Shown: positions 26,984 to 35,764 of the stretch, in pieces
How positions within the stretch are numbered: the stretch's first letter is position 1
Layout: each line of letters starts with the position of its first letter
DNA from: Planctomycetota bacterium
GTDB lineage: Bacteria > Planctomycetota > UBA8108 > JACQVS01
Reading direction: 5' to 3'
DNA length: 64,000 nt
Assembly (NCBI GenBank): GCA_028280485.1
Contig: JANQLS010000082.1
Location: 31,204 to 95,203, forward strand
The notes under the pieces: generated by a model
The model's database searches: none
The model's input: the letters and a program-made list of their open reading frames with translations, nothing else
What the model was told of the DNA's origin: nothing
Translations under genes and position numbers: made by a program

Positions 26984-28178
26984 CTGTAATGGGCAGGATC
27001 CAAAACAAAGTAAAGTTCCATCGTTTAGGGGAATTTGAATATGACAGTAGGTTTATTACGCTCCCCCACTCGGTCTTATATTCGGGGTAATAGGAATCAT
27101 CAATTTTAGTGATCATCCGCCAGTTGTGATAATGGAAAAGCAAATCGAAAATCATTCCAAATGAGGAATGACGAGCCTCACCTTCAACGTGAATTAATCC
27201 CAGCAGATTAAACACATAATGGCTGGTGGAGTTATCATCCAATCGAATGACATCTGTGACGACCTCTTCCCCCCGCCTAACTTTAATCTCAATTCGTTCA
27301 TCCGGCCGGGAAGCTTCAGTCGCTGAATTATAATCAGCGATGGAATGCACTGACTTTCCATTAACTTCAATAATCTGGTCTTGAACTCTCAAATCACTAT
27401 AGAAGCTTGGACCTCCAGGTAGCATTGCTGAAATAAATACTGCTGAGGGACCTTTTACATCACTTAATTGTAAGTCGTGGCGAACGATTGGAAGGATTTT
27501 CTTTGGAATTTCAATGAGACGATACCCTGCCCTTAACACATCATCGTGTAACTTGAGATCTTCAGTAAAAGCCTTACTTTTAACAGTTCGGGAAACTTTC
27601 CCGAGTTTGATCTTAGACTTACGAGGAGTTTCATCTCCCTTTCTTTTATATTCAATTTCGACTTCATCGCCGGGCTTTGTTTGAGAAATGAGAAACTGAA
27701 GCTTATTTACATCGCTTACTTCTACATTATTAAACCTTGAGATCACATCCAAGAGTTCGATCCCCGACTTTTCTGCAGAACTCCTTTTATTCACAGACTT
27801 AACAAGTACACCACTGAATGGGGTGACTCCTTGCTCTTTAGCAATCTCTTTGGTTATAGGAACGACCCCCACCCCTAAAGTACTAAAATCAGTGTCGATG
27901 GTTCTAATTAATGTAAATCTCCCCCCCTCATCGATGGAATAAGTGTGTCGATTCACACTTTGACCTTCTTCTAGCTTAAATTCGTTAGGAAGAAGCTTAT
28001 TAATTAACTGATCCTCAGCTTTCACAGTATGAGATTCAATAGGAAGAAAGGAGACAACCTTCGCTTCAGAGTTTACGCTGCAAGAAAACTGAGCTGAACC
28101 AAGAAGGAAAAAACCAATCAAGGAAAGCCCCATGCGAAAATTAGAGGTTTGTTTGTAAGCAGAGAAAATTGAGTTCAT
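26970..28178 (-). CDS. Exported two-PDZ-domain protein
   Basis: A 402-residue exported protein. A hydrophobic signal segment lies at about residues 16-32 and ends near FSC, which may be a poor lipobox. Two PDZ domains follow: about 105-195 (GVGVVPITKEIAKEQGV ... SGIELLDVISRFNNVEV) and about 240-320 (VFISAMLPGGPSF ... RVQDQIIEVNGKSV). No Ser-protease domain precedes them, so it is not DegP itself. The last 80 residues are aromatic-rich and unlike anything I recognise. It lies 41 bases behind the anti-sigma gene in the same direction, so it may help regulate or be regulated by that system. TAGGA precedes the ATG at a fair distance. Confidence 0.75.
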   Translation of the reverse strand: MNSIFSAYKQTSNFRMGLSLIGFFLLGSAQFSCSVNSEAKVVSFLPIESHTVKAEDQLINKLLPNEFKLEEGQSVNRHTYSIDEGGRFTLIRTIDTDFSTLGVGVVPITKEIAKEQGVTPFSGVLVKSVNKRSSAEKSGIELLDVISRFNNVEVSDVNKLQFLISQTKPGDEVEIEYKRKGDETPRKSKIKLGKVSRTVKSKAFTEDLKLHDDVLRAGYRLIEIPKKILPIVRHDLQLSDVKGPSAVFISAMLPGGPSFYSDLRVQDQIIEVNGKSVHSIADYNSATEASRPDERIEIKVRRGEEVVTDVIRLDDNSTSHYVFNLLGLIHVEGEARHSSFGMIFDLLFHYHNWRMITKIDDSYYPEYKTEWGSVINLLSYSNSPKRWNFTLFWILPITVNKY

Positions 28179-28219
28179 TGCATCCTACTAAATGAGTACT
28201 CATTGCGAAGAATGAGCCG

Positions 28220-29482
28220 CTAAATTTCTACCCCAATTAGAACTTTCGAGCTTTGGAAAAGCTCCCAGGCTTTCTCGACACGTGTTAACCGTTGAGAAAT
28301 TGAGTGAGCGCCATCACTTGACCCTTGATGGTCAAATGACTCAGGTGCACCTGTCGTGTATTTTAATATCCTATTTTTCAATCCACCAAGAAAAGGGGGA
28401 TTTTCTTTATTCGAAGGGCTTTCAGAAGGCGAATCGTTAGTAACAAATTCCTCTAACAAGTTTTCAAGAGTTCCCAATGCCAATTCCTGAAGCTCGTGAT
28501 CAGAAGAATCGGTTGCAGTCTGTAACAACAATGGAACAACATCGAATAGTGAGCCTGATAGAACAATCTCAACTTGATCGTTTTCTCGCTGAAAAAAAAC
28601 GGGGGAAGCTTGACTAACTAAGTGTGTTTTTGAATTTGGAGTGGCTGGTTGTAGCTGCTCCTCCAAAGAATTAGGTTTGACCTGTTGTTCTTTGATTTGG
28701 GTATTCCACTTAACAATCAGTTCCTGAGCTTTTAATTTTGCTTGATCATATTTTTGTTGTACGGATTCAAGTTGAGACTTGAGGTTATTTACGGTCACCA
28801 ACAAATTGTTTTGCTGCTCTTCCATTTTCAAAAACTGATCATTCCTTTCAGCAAACTGGGACTGAGTTGTTTTTAACTTAATTAAAATTTTCTCATACTC
28901 GTTCGCTTGAGAATTTAATCTCTCAGCCAGCTTTTTGTTTTCAGTCTTAAGAGAGGCAATTTGAAGAACAAGAGCCTCATCTTTCCTACCCTGGGTACTG
29001 TTGGGCGCAGCTTTTTCAGGAGTAGACGATGGCCTCAATTTTTCCTCTAAATTTGTACCCTGGGTAGGGATCTCGACAATTTTTTTTGAACCTTCAATAC
29101 CGTAAGTTGAGCTTTTCCAAAGAGTTCCTAACCAGTATGCTCCTCCCCAGGAAGAGAGAAGCAAAATTGAGGCAGCAGCCCAAACCCATTTGTTCTTCCA
29201 CCAAAAAGAGGAAAAAGGAAGCTTTTGAGTCTCATCACTTTGATGGGCTGCTAATGCTCCAATGACTTCCACCTCCCAAGATTTTGGAGGAAGTTCCAAA
29301 GGAAGATCCTGAATCATCTTTGTTGCTGCAGCCATATTTCTGAGATCTTGATCGCATTGCTCACACGAATTTAGATGAGTCTCCAAATGTGCAGAATCTT
29401 CTGTTGAAATTTCCCCGTCAAGGAAAGCGGAAAAAAGCCCTTGATAAGGTAAGCATTTAGGGTCGGTCTTTTTCATGCTCAT
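28220..29482 (-). CDS. Zinc-finger anti-sigma factor with long coiled coil
   Basis: A 420-residue membrane anti-sigma factor. The cytoplasmic N-terminus carries the ZAS zinc motif HxxxCxxC (His36, Cys40, Cys43), which holds ECF sigma factors inactive. One membrane segment lies at about residues 99-120. Outside, a Pro/Ser/Thr-rich linker (about 125-170) leads to a long coiled coil (about 170-275) and a C-terminal helical part. Two copies of the 13-bp palindrome fall inside the linker, each encoding a TQG tripeptide (PTQG at 139-142, STQG at 162-165). The sigma gene begins four bases upstream, so both are cotranscribed. The start could be two codons later. Confidence 0.85.
   Translation of the reverse strand: MSMKKTDPKCLPYQGLFSAFLDGEISTEDSAHLETHLNSCEQCDQDLRNMAAATKMIQDLPLELPPKSWEVEVIGALAAHQSDETQKLPFSSFWWKNKWVWAAASILLLSSWGGAYWLGTLWKSSTYGIEGSKKIVEIPTQGTNLEEKLRPSSTPEKAAPNSTQGRKDEALVLQIASLKTENKKLAERLNSQANEYEKILIKLKTTQSQFAERNDQFLKMEEQQNNLLVTVNNLKSQLESVQQKYDQAKLKAQELIVKWNTQIKEQQVKPNSLEEQLQPATPNSKTHLVSQASPVFFQRENDQVEIVLSGSLFDVVPLLLQTATDSSDHELQELALGTLENLLEEFVTNDSPSESPSNKENPPFLGGLKNRILKYTTGAPESFDHQGSSDGAHSISQRLTRVEKAWELFQSSKVLIGVEI
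28986..29067. repeat. Two GTACC-NNN-GGTAC palindromes inside the anti-sigma gene
   Basis: Copies at 28986 (CTACCCTGGGTAC) and 29055 (GTACCCTGGGTAG) lie 69 bases apart, a multiple of three, and both are read in the same frame in the disordered linker of the anti-sigma factor. They are the only close matches in a coding region of the block besides one in rpe. Confidence 0.8.
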
Positions 29483-29486
29483 AAAA

Positions 29487-30164
29487 CTAATTAAATAATT
29501 TCGGGTTCAATTCTTGAAGACGATCTTTAAATTCTAGACGAGCTCGATTCAACCTAGACTTGACTGTACCTAATCTCACACCAGAAAGAGTGGCGATTTC
29601 TTCATAACTTAATCCCTCGTACTCCCGCAAAATCAACAAGGCTCTCTGAGTTGGACTAATTCGAGCAAGAGCACAACGAATGAAATCATCTCTCTCATTA
29701 AGCTCACAAACTTGAGAAGGAGTAACACCTGCAGTATCAACCAGGTCTCTATTTGAAAAGAACTCAGCTTGAGAAGACTCCGCATTGAGGGAGATTGTTT
29801 TTGATCGCCGACTTCTTTTTCTCAATTGATCTCGAGCGAGATTCCAGCAAATGGTGTAAATCCAAGAACGAAAGTTTCGCTTCGAATCAAAATCTTTCAA
29901 ATGAAGCTGAACTTTTAAAAAGACCTCCTGAGCAAGATCTTTTGCCTCTTCCTGGTCACAAAGAATTCGTACAAGAAGATTGAACATTTTTTTCCCGTAG
30001 CGACGAAAGATTTCTTCGAGTCCTCTTCCCTGATCTTGCCCTGAAAGAGCCAATTGAATGCATTCTTCGTCCGTCAAATCGAGATATGGACGGCGACTTT
30101 CGGAGCCTTTATACATTCGCATCAAACCACTGTTGACCTGGGGATCTTCCACTCTATCCGTCAT
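29487..30164 (-). CDS. ECF-type RNA polymerase sigma factor
   Basis: A 225-residue extracytoplasmic-function sigma factor with regions 2 and 4 only. Region 2 includes ILCDQEEAKDLAQEVFLKV and the promoter-melting FRSWIYTICWNLARDQLRKRSR. Region 4 includes RALLILREYEGLSYEEIATLSG and the recognition helix GTVKSRLNRARLEF. About 30 residues precede region 2. It is followed four bases later by its probable anti-sigma factor, then a PDZ protein, which together suggest a membrane-sensed envelope stress system. No ribosome-binding site is evident before the ATG, whose upstream run is A/T only. Confidence 0.92.
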   Translation of the reverse strand: MTDRVEDPQVNSGLMRMYKGSESRRPYLDLTDEECIQLALSGQDQGRGLEEIFRRYGKKMFNLLVRILCDQEEAKDLAQEVFLKVQLHLKDFDSKRNFRSWIYTICWNLARDQLRKRSRRSKTISLNAESSQAEFFSNRDLVDTAGVTPSQVCELNERDDFIRCALARISPTQRALLILREYEGLSYEEIATLSGVRLGTVKSRLNRARLEFKDRLQELNPKLFN

Positions 30165-30494
30165 TAAAAAAATTAAATCCCCTTTGTGAGAACCAAGTAT
30201 TTATACCTACCCTCATTCGTACGCTTCCGCCGCCATCTTGTTCCTTTCAATCGTACCCTGGGTACGTATTTAACGAATAAAAACAGGGAGATTTAGTAAA
30301 ACATCGGCAAATGCATTCATTGAGAACAGTGGCAGCCTAAAGCCACAACCTTCAATATAATCAGCACTTAATAACAAAAACCTCGAACCCAGGGTACAAG
30401 GAAGGAGAGTATTACCTGCTAATCGATTTTCTAAAAATTAATTAAAATTCATCTCCCAGGGATGAGTCACATTAGGCAAGCTGCGAATAAAAAT
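30165..30494. repeat. Gap upstream of the sigma gene with two palindromes
   Basis: This 330-base gap lies between the start of the sigma gene and the 3' end of hisS. It holds a perfect 13-mer at 30253 (GTACCCTGGGTAC) and one at 30385 (GAACCCAGGGTAC), 132 bases apart. The first lies 89 bases upstream of the sigma start codon and could touch its promoter. No other element is seen. Confidence 0.8.
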
Positions 30495-31829
30495 CTAGGT
30501 CAATCTACTTTGAATCCAGCTAGGTAGATCACTTAATGCAACCTCAAATTGTTTACTCATATTTAAGTCTTTTACTTGAACGACATTTTTTTCATGCTCA
30601 TCGGAACCAATAATCACCACCAGTGATTTCCCTGTTCTTTCAGCGTACTTTAATTGTTTTTTAAGCTTTGCAGCTTGGGGATATAGTTCACAGGGGATAC
30701 CCGAATCGCGTATCAATTTTGCTGCAATTGCCGCAGGAGCAACTAAATCTTCATCAAAAATGGTCACTAAAACAGAAGAGGTAGTGGCCTTCTTCTTTAT
30801 GAGGTTTAGCTCCTCCAATCCAGCGAGTAGTCGATCGATCCCTAAACTAATTCCTACTCCCGGGATATCTTCCTTACAGAAGGTCCCAATCAAACCATCA
30901 TATCGCCCCCCACTCATCACCGCTCCAAAACCAGGTAGGCCTCCTAAAAAAGTCTCATAAATCGTCCCTGTGTAATAATTCAGGCCACGGGCTATCGATA
31001 GATCGATAGCTAATTTTTCAGATAGCCCAACGGCCTCCAAAAAGCTGAAAACTTCTTTTAGTTCTTTAGTACCTAACTCTCCGATTGAACCTTCTGCAAA
31101 AAAACCACTGAGTCTATTTAAAATTTCCTCAATCGATCCCTGGATCGATAGAAAATCGAATACACGATCAATGGAATCTGAGTTCAATTGATTTTCAGAA
31201 GATAAGAGATCGCGAGTCTTTTCTTCGCCAATCTTTGGGAGCTTGTCAATCGTCCTTAAGACCCCCATCTCTTCTTCTCCTGGCTCCACCCCCACATCTG
31301 ACATCAATCCTGAAAGCACTTTTCTATTGTTTATTCGAATTGTGAAATCTTCGATTCCCAGGGAGATGAGCATCTCTGCTCCCATTTGAATGATTTCACT
31401 ATCCGCGACGACATCATTCGAACCAACAATATCACCATCACATTGATAGAATTCCCGAAACCGACCTCGTGCAGGTTTTTCTGCTCTCCAGACTGGTGCA
31501 ATTTGAAACCTTCGGAATGGACGAGGTAATGCAGGGTACTGAGCAACTACGCGTGCCAATGGAACGGTGAGATCGTAACGTAAGGCAACATCACGCTTCC
31601 CGTTATCAAGGAAGCGATAGAGCAAGGAATCTCCTTCATCTCCATATTTTCCTGTAAGAATGTCAGAGTATTCTAAAGCTGGGGTCATCAGAGGGAGGAA
31701 TCCAAACCTTCGAAAAACATCCTCCAATGTCCGTAACATTTCTTGTCGAGGAATCATCTCTTCAGGTAAATAGTCTCGAAATCCCTTAAGAGTTCTTGGG
31801 GTGATTTTGGTGATTTTTTTAGCTGTCAT
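30495..31829 (-). CDS. hisS: Histidyl-tRNA synthetase
   Basis: Class II aminoacyl-tRNA synthetase that charges tRNA-His. It opens with TPRTLKGFRDYLPEE, the usual HisS start. Motif 2 is seen as PFRRFQIAPVWRAEKPARGRFREFYQCDGD, the histidine-specific loops as LSIARGLNYYTGTIYE and GAVMSGGRYDGLIG, and motif 3 as GVGISLGIDRLLAGL. The C-terminal anticodon-binding domain (about residues 345-440) is complete. Length (444) is normal. It lies alone in its transcript, with AT-rich gaps on both sides that carry pairs of the 13-bp palindrome. Confidence 0.95.
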   Translation of the reverse strand: MTAKKITKITPRTLKGFRDYLPEEMIPRQEMLRTLEDVFRRFGFLPLMTPALEYSDILTGKYGDEGDSLLYRFLDNGKRDVALRYDLTVPLARVVAQYPALPRPFRRFQIAPVWRAEKPARGRFREFYQCDGDIVGSNDVVADSEIIQMGAEMLISLGIEDFTIRINNRKVLSGLMSDVGVEPGEEEMGVLRTIDKLPKIGEEKTRDLLSSENQLNSDSIDRVFDFLSIQGSIEEILNRLSGFFAEGSIGELGTKELKEVFSFLEAVGLSEKLAIDLSIARGLNYYTGTIYETFLGGLPGFGAVMSGGRYDGLIGTFCKEDIPGVGISLGIDRLLAGLEELNLIKKKATTSSVLVTIFDEDLVAPAAIAAKLIRDSGIPCELYPQAAKLKKQLKYAERTGKSLVVIIGSDEHEKNVVQVKDLNMSKQFEVALSDLPSWIQSRLT

Positions 31830-32214
31830 AAGATTTCTGAAAACAAATGTACTTTATTGCGTTGGCCTTGAGGTGACTTTTCCGATCCATTTGAAAAGGA
31901 GGCTAAGTCATTGTTTAAATGGGCAACACTCTCGTTCCCAAGATTTGGCTAACGTATAAACAAAAACCCACTTAAGTCATAAGTCAAAGAATTGCGTACA
32001 TTGCCACACCCCAGATAAGCTTTCAACATTCCATAACTGAATTTTCCCAGCGAGTTTTCAAATCCTGCCAAACACGCACCTTGGGTACAAGCTAAACATC
32101 AACAGTAAAAGGCCTTACAAAGACTTAATATAGGCGAAGGGATTAAAATTCTGGTACCCTGGGTAGGCTTTAATGATAGCTTTTAAAGGTAAAATTGAAT
32201 GCTGAGTTAATTTG
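31830..32214. repeat. Gap upstream of hisS with two palindromes
   Basis: A 385-base AT-rich gap between the start of hisS and the stop of the GGDEF gene. Copies of the 13-mer lie at 32076 (GCACCTTGGGTAC) and 32154 (GTACCCTGGGTAG), 78 bases apart. They are 247 and 325 bases upstream of the hisS start codon, nearer the end of the GGDEF gene, so a promoter role for hisS is doubtful. Nothing else is seen. Confidence 0.8.
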
Positions 32215-33123
32215 TTAAAAGAATCCGGATCCCGCCCCTAATCGGATTTGGTCCTTTCCTAAGCGCTTTGCTTCTAAGCACCTTTGATCCGCAAGCCTTA
32301 ATAAATCTTCACTCGAATCACAATCAGAGGGATAAGTTGCCCCACCGATACTGGCTGATAAAGGAACGGAGTCTGAATCTTGATCCTCATCCAGTAGTTT
32401 CTTACCTTCCACCGCAGAAGATTTAATTAAAACTCTTCCTAAAGCCTTTCGAATACGATCTGCTAGGCTGAAAGCTTCGGAATTCCCGGATTCTGGGAGT
32501 AAAATCGCAAACTCATCTCCACCAAATCGACAAACAATATCATTTTGACGAGTTGATTGCCTCAGGAGACGCCCGGCTTGACGTAAGGCGTTATCACCTT
32601 CTAAATGGCCAAACTTATCATTAATCTCTTTGAAATTATCTAAATCGATCACCAACAATGACAATGGGTGACCGTAACGTCGGGCGCGATGAATCTCTGA
32701 GACAAGGGCATCATTAAAAAATCGGCGGGTAAACACTGAAGTTACATCGTCAACATTTACATAACCAAGAAGATTATCCATCTCGACTCGGGATAATAGC
32801 CGGACACCTTCCAAGATCCCAGTTTGATCGTGTAGATAGTCCGCCGCGGCGACCCTAAAACAGACTCGCCTTCCCAATTTGGATTCCATTTCTTTTTTAT
32901 TATCTAAAATGGATTGCCAAAGCTCACTTGCCCTATCAGGTGAAAACCTTCTATGCGTTAAAAAAAATAAAACTTCACTATAGAGTTCACCTCCCCGCTC
33001 ACGCAATCTATCTAAAATGGCTTGTAAATCAGCAGGATTCCGTAAGTATTCATCTTGCCCTAAGATTTCGACAAGATCGATTCCCTGATCTTCAAGTTGA
33101 CGAAACTCGTGATGCAAACTCAT
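32215..33123 (-). CDS. Diguanylate cyclase (GGDEF)
   Basis: A 302-residue cytoplasmic protein that should make cyclic di-GMP. The GGDEF domain covers about residues 128-295, with the active-site GGDEF intact at 201-205 and the inhibitory RxxD site (RQND, 192-195) exactly five residues before it, so product feedback is expected. The first 120 or so residues form a mostly helical domain I do not recognise; it has no membrane segment and may be the signal input. A pseudo-receiver gene lies 347 bases upstream in the same direction. Confidence 0.9.
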   Translation of the reverse strand: MSLHHEFRQLEDQGIDLVEILGQDEYLRNPADLQAILDRLRERGGELYSEVLFFLTHRRFSPDRASELWQSILDNKKEMESKLGRRVCFRVAAADYLHDQTGILEGVRLLSRVEMDNLLGYVNVDDVTSVFTRRFFNDALVSEIHRARRYGHPLSLLVIDLDNFKEINDKFGHLEGDNALRQAGRLLRQSTRQNDIVCRFGGDEFAILLPESGNSEAFSLADRIRKALGRVLIKSSAVEGKKLLDEDQDSDSVPLSASIGGATYPSDCDSSEDLLRLADQRCLEAKRLGKDQIRLGAGSGFF

Positions 33124-33470
33124 GTAGAAAACTCAAAAATTCCGTGTACACCGAGCCGGTGATACCAATGATTCAATTCAAAATTATAGAATGAGGAAAG
33201 ATCTCAATCGCCTTCAGCAGAAAGACTTAAACAGGCGATCCTTCTCTTCAATATCTAATCAAACTAGACCCAATCAGATAATATGAATCATAACAAAGAT
33301 TGATGTGAACTAACAGGCTGCAGTCTTCACAAATAATCTCGATACACCGATAAAAATCGAGGCAGAAGACTAAGGGTACTATAAAAAAGAGTGAGCTTTC
33401 CTACCCAGGGTACTTATAGAAACAGAGATTAGGTGTAATTATTTGATACCCTGGGTACGAGTTAATTTTT
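33124..33470. repeat. Gap with two palindromes between GGDEF and pseudo-receiver genes
   Basis: This 347-base AT-rich gap carries copies at 33401 (CTACCCAGGGTAC) and 33446 (ATACCCTGGGTAC), 45 bases apart, close to the 3' end of the pseudo-receiver gene. A half-site (AGGGTAC) also occurs near 33373. No terminator hairpin is obvious after the pseudo-receiver stop. Confidence 0.8.
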
Positions 33471-33824
33471 CTAAAGCGATTCAATGAAAGTAATTAAGTC
33501 TTCACTTTGATAGGGCTTATTGAATCTCCCTACATCAGTGCTGAGCGTGAGCACATCCTCTCGACTTGTCGCCTCCTCCCCTAATACTGCAAGAGGAGTC
33601 CGCTCTAAGCGATCTTTGAGGAATGACATGAAATCTAAGTCTTCTTGCTTCAGCATCTCAGTATGAACCATGACAAGGCTCATTTGGCGAGTACTGAGGA
33701 CTGCCTTCCCAACCTCTGGGCTTAAGGCAATTTCCACCTCGAATCTTTTGTTATCAAGCAAACTACGAATTTCGTAGGTCGACTCTTTACTATTTCCGAG
33801 AATTAAGATTCTCCCGCGCTCCAT
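33471..33824 (-). CDS. Response-regulator-like pseudo-receiver domain
   Basis: A stand-alone protein of 117 residues with the pattern of a CheY-type receiver but without its phosphorylation chemistry. The acidic pair after the first strand is replaced (RILILGNSKES), and the phospho-acceptor aspartate position after the third strand reads His54 (LVMVHTEM). The conserved lysine is kept as Lys103 in FNKPY. I infer a protein-protein module that cannot be phosphorylated in the usual way. The ATG at 33824 is chosen because GAGG lies a proper distance before it and the fold begins there; a start 60 bases upstream would add a non-family tail. Confidence 0.7.
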   Translation of the reverse strand: MERGRILILGNSKESTYEIRSLLDNKRFEVEIALSPEVGKAVLSTRQMSLVMVHTEMLKQEDLDFMSFLKDRLERTPLAVLGEEATSREDVLTLSTDVGRFNKPYQSEDLITFIESL

Positions 33825-33922
33825 GAGCACCTCGCCATGTAAAATGTGAAAATATTGACATACAGTTACCCGGAACAATCTCATTATTATCTGGAGGATC
33901 CGGATCTCACAATTGAGCGCAG

Positions 33923-34717
33923 TTATAGATCAAAGGATAGCCCATCTTCACCAACGATCACTGAGCCTGAATAGTGTTCTCGGCAGGGAGAGATCAAATC
34001 CTTACCCTCACATTCAGGGTAGAGATGAGTTAGTACTAATTTCGACACATTAGCGGTATTAGCCACTTTACCGGCCTCAGAAGGTGTCAGATGACCAGAC
34101 TTTTTTTCACCCTCTGGAAACGCGCATTCTAAAAATAAAAGATCTGCATTTTGAGAAGCATCGATGATCCCTTGGCAATAATCGGTATCTCCTGAATATA
34201 CGAAAATTTTCCCAGAGGGAAATTGGAACCGATAAGCACAACTGTTTTCAGAGTGTTCGACCTGAACAGCTGTGATTTTAAATAATGGATTCGAAAAATA
34301 TAATTCACCGCCTGGAGCTTGCCGTTCAATAATGGCAACTCGATCTCCAAGATCAATCCAGTGGCCATACACTCCTCTCAAACCTTTTATTAACTGATTT
34401 AATCCAGGGGGACCATGAATTTGAAGAGGAGCGCTTCTTCCAACTTTTTCAAATCGAGGATTCTTTAAAGCAAAGAAAAGTGGAACTAAATCCCCGGTGT
34501 GATCAGGGTGAAAATGAGTAATTAATACGTGTGTTAGATCCTCAACGGGATAACCCTGCCGAACCAATCTCTGAGAACTGCCGGCACTGGGATCGATTAA
34601 TATTTGAACATTCTGAGAAAGATCCCCAAACTCGACTTTAACAACTAATCCTGGAGAATTTCTCTTCAAGGTTGGAACGGCAGTTCCTGACCCTAGAAGT
34701 GTAATGCGGGCCTTCAT
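33923..34717 (-). CDS. Metallo-beta-lactamase-fold hydrolase, RNase Z-like
   Basis: A 264-residue MBL-fold protein of the RNase Z/phosphonate-type group. The metal-binding HxHxDH is THFHPDHTGD (His68, His70, Asp72, His73); further ligands probably are the His in VEHSENSCAY, the Asp in YSGDTDYC and the His in LTHLYPE. It opens with ITLLGSGTAVPTLKRNSPG, typical for RNase Z-like proteins, but it lacks the long flexible exosite arm expected in true tRNase Z. The substrate is therefore open. It lies 39 bases downstream of accD in the same direction. Confidence 0.82.
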   Translation of the reverse strand: MKARITLLGSGTAVPTLKRNSPGLVVKVEFGDLSQNVQILIDPSAGSSQRLVRQGYPVEDLTHVLITHFHPDHTGDLVPLFFALKNPRFEKVGRSAPLQIHGPPGLNQLIKGLRGVYGHWIDLGDRVAIIERQAPGGELYFSNPLFKITAVQVEHSENSCAYRFQFPSGKIFVYSGDTDYCQGIIDASQNADLLFLECAFPEGEKKSGHLTPSEAGKVANTANVSKLVLTHLYPECEGKDLISPCREHYSGSVIVGEDGLSFDL

Positions 34718-34756
34718 TTATTTTATGTACGATTGATAATACTAATTAATCTGAAG

Positions 34757-35764
34757 CTACTCTTTTAAGTGCAGATAACGCAGCAAGCGTACAATTTCTG
34801 CTTTTAGTTCAGATCTATCCGAAATGAAATCTAAAAAACCATGCTCCAATAAAAATTCCGAAGTCTGAAACCCGTCGGGAATTTCTGATCGAATCGTCTG
34901 TCGAATGACATTGGGCCCGGCGAATCCAATCAATGCTTTAGGCTCTGCGATGATCACATCACCTAATGCTGCAAAACTCGCCATTGCCCCACCCATAGTG
35001 GGATTGGTCAAGATAGATATGAATAACCCACCCTGCCGACTAAACTCAGATACAGCTGCGCTCGTTTTGGCCATCTGCATAAGAGATAAAATACCCTCAT
35101 CCATTCTGGCTCCCCCTCCAGACCCAGAGACGAAAATGAACGGGCTTGATAGCTCAGAGGCTAACTCTAAACCTCTACAGATCTTTTCACCAACGACAGA
35201 CCCCATACTCCCCCTCAAAAACCGAGAATCACTCACCCCGAAGACAACGGGGATTTGCTCCATTTCTCCTTCCCCAACAATACATGCGTCTTTTAAGCCG
35301 GTATTCTTTTGGGCAGCATTTAATCGATCCTTATAAGCTTTTTTTGCACTAAACTTTAACGGATCTTGTGGAGTAATTTTCGAGAACCGTTCTACAAAAG
35401 TTCCTTGATCGATGAGTGTATTAATTCTGACCGGCCCAGGAATCTCAAAGTGAAAATTACATTCTGGGCACACAAAGAGCATTTCTTCCATGTGTTGCTT
35501 GTAAATAAGCTTGCCGCAATTACGGCATTTCACCCATTGGGCTTCATTTGAATCTCCCCTTCTCCGACGCGAGGCCTCAGCCCTACTCGCCTTACCTTTA
35601 TTCCCACCTCCATTGGAATGGGAAGAAGACTCACCTTGATCGGATGAGTTTGGAATCTGAGGGGCATTTTTTTCTTTAGAGGCTTGAACTCGACTTGGAG
35701 CCGAATCTACTTGGGTAATGCGATTGGTCTTCTGTTCTTTATTAGACTTCGCTGGAGTATTCAT
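34757..35764 (-). CDS. accD: Acetyl-CoA carboxylase carboxyltransferase beta subunit
   Basis: AccD forms the carboxyltransferase with AccA, making malonyl-CoA for fatty acid synthesis. The zinc ribbon is complete (Cys80, Cys83, Cys99, Cys102). The catalytic core carries DSRFLRGSMGSVVGEK, the oxyanion-hole SGSGGARMDEG and GPNVIRQTI. The first 75 residues are a polar, low-complexity extension that most AccD proteins lack. Its ATG overlaps the rpe stop by four bases (ATGA), so the two genes are translationally coupled. accA lies far away at 54892 on the other strand. Confidence 0.95.
   Translation of the reverse strand: MNTPAKSNKEQKTNRITQVDSAPSRVQASKEKNAPQIPNSSDQGESSSHSNGGGNKGKASRAEASRRRRGDSNEAQWVKCRNCGKLIYKQHMEEMLFVCPECNFHFEIPGPVRINTLIDQGTFVERFSKITPQDPLKFSAKKAYKDRLNAAQKNTGLKDACIVGEGEMEQIPVVFGVSDSRFLRGSMGSVVGEKICRGLELASELSSPFIFVSGSGGGARMDEGILSLMQMAKTSAAVSEFSRQGGLFISILTNPTMGGAMASFAALGDVIIAEPKALIGFAGPNVIRQTIRSEIPDGFQTSEFLLEHGFLDFISDRSELKAEIVRLLRYLHLKE

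Noticed and set aside
33825..33884. Longer N-terminus of the pseudo-receiver
   Set aside because: The extra 20 residues do not belong to the fold and lack a ribosome-binding site, while the ATG at 33824 has one.
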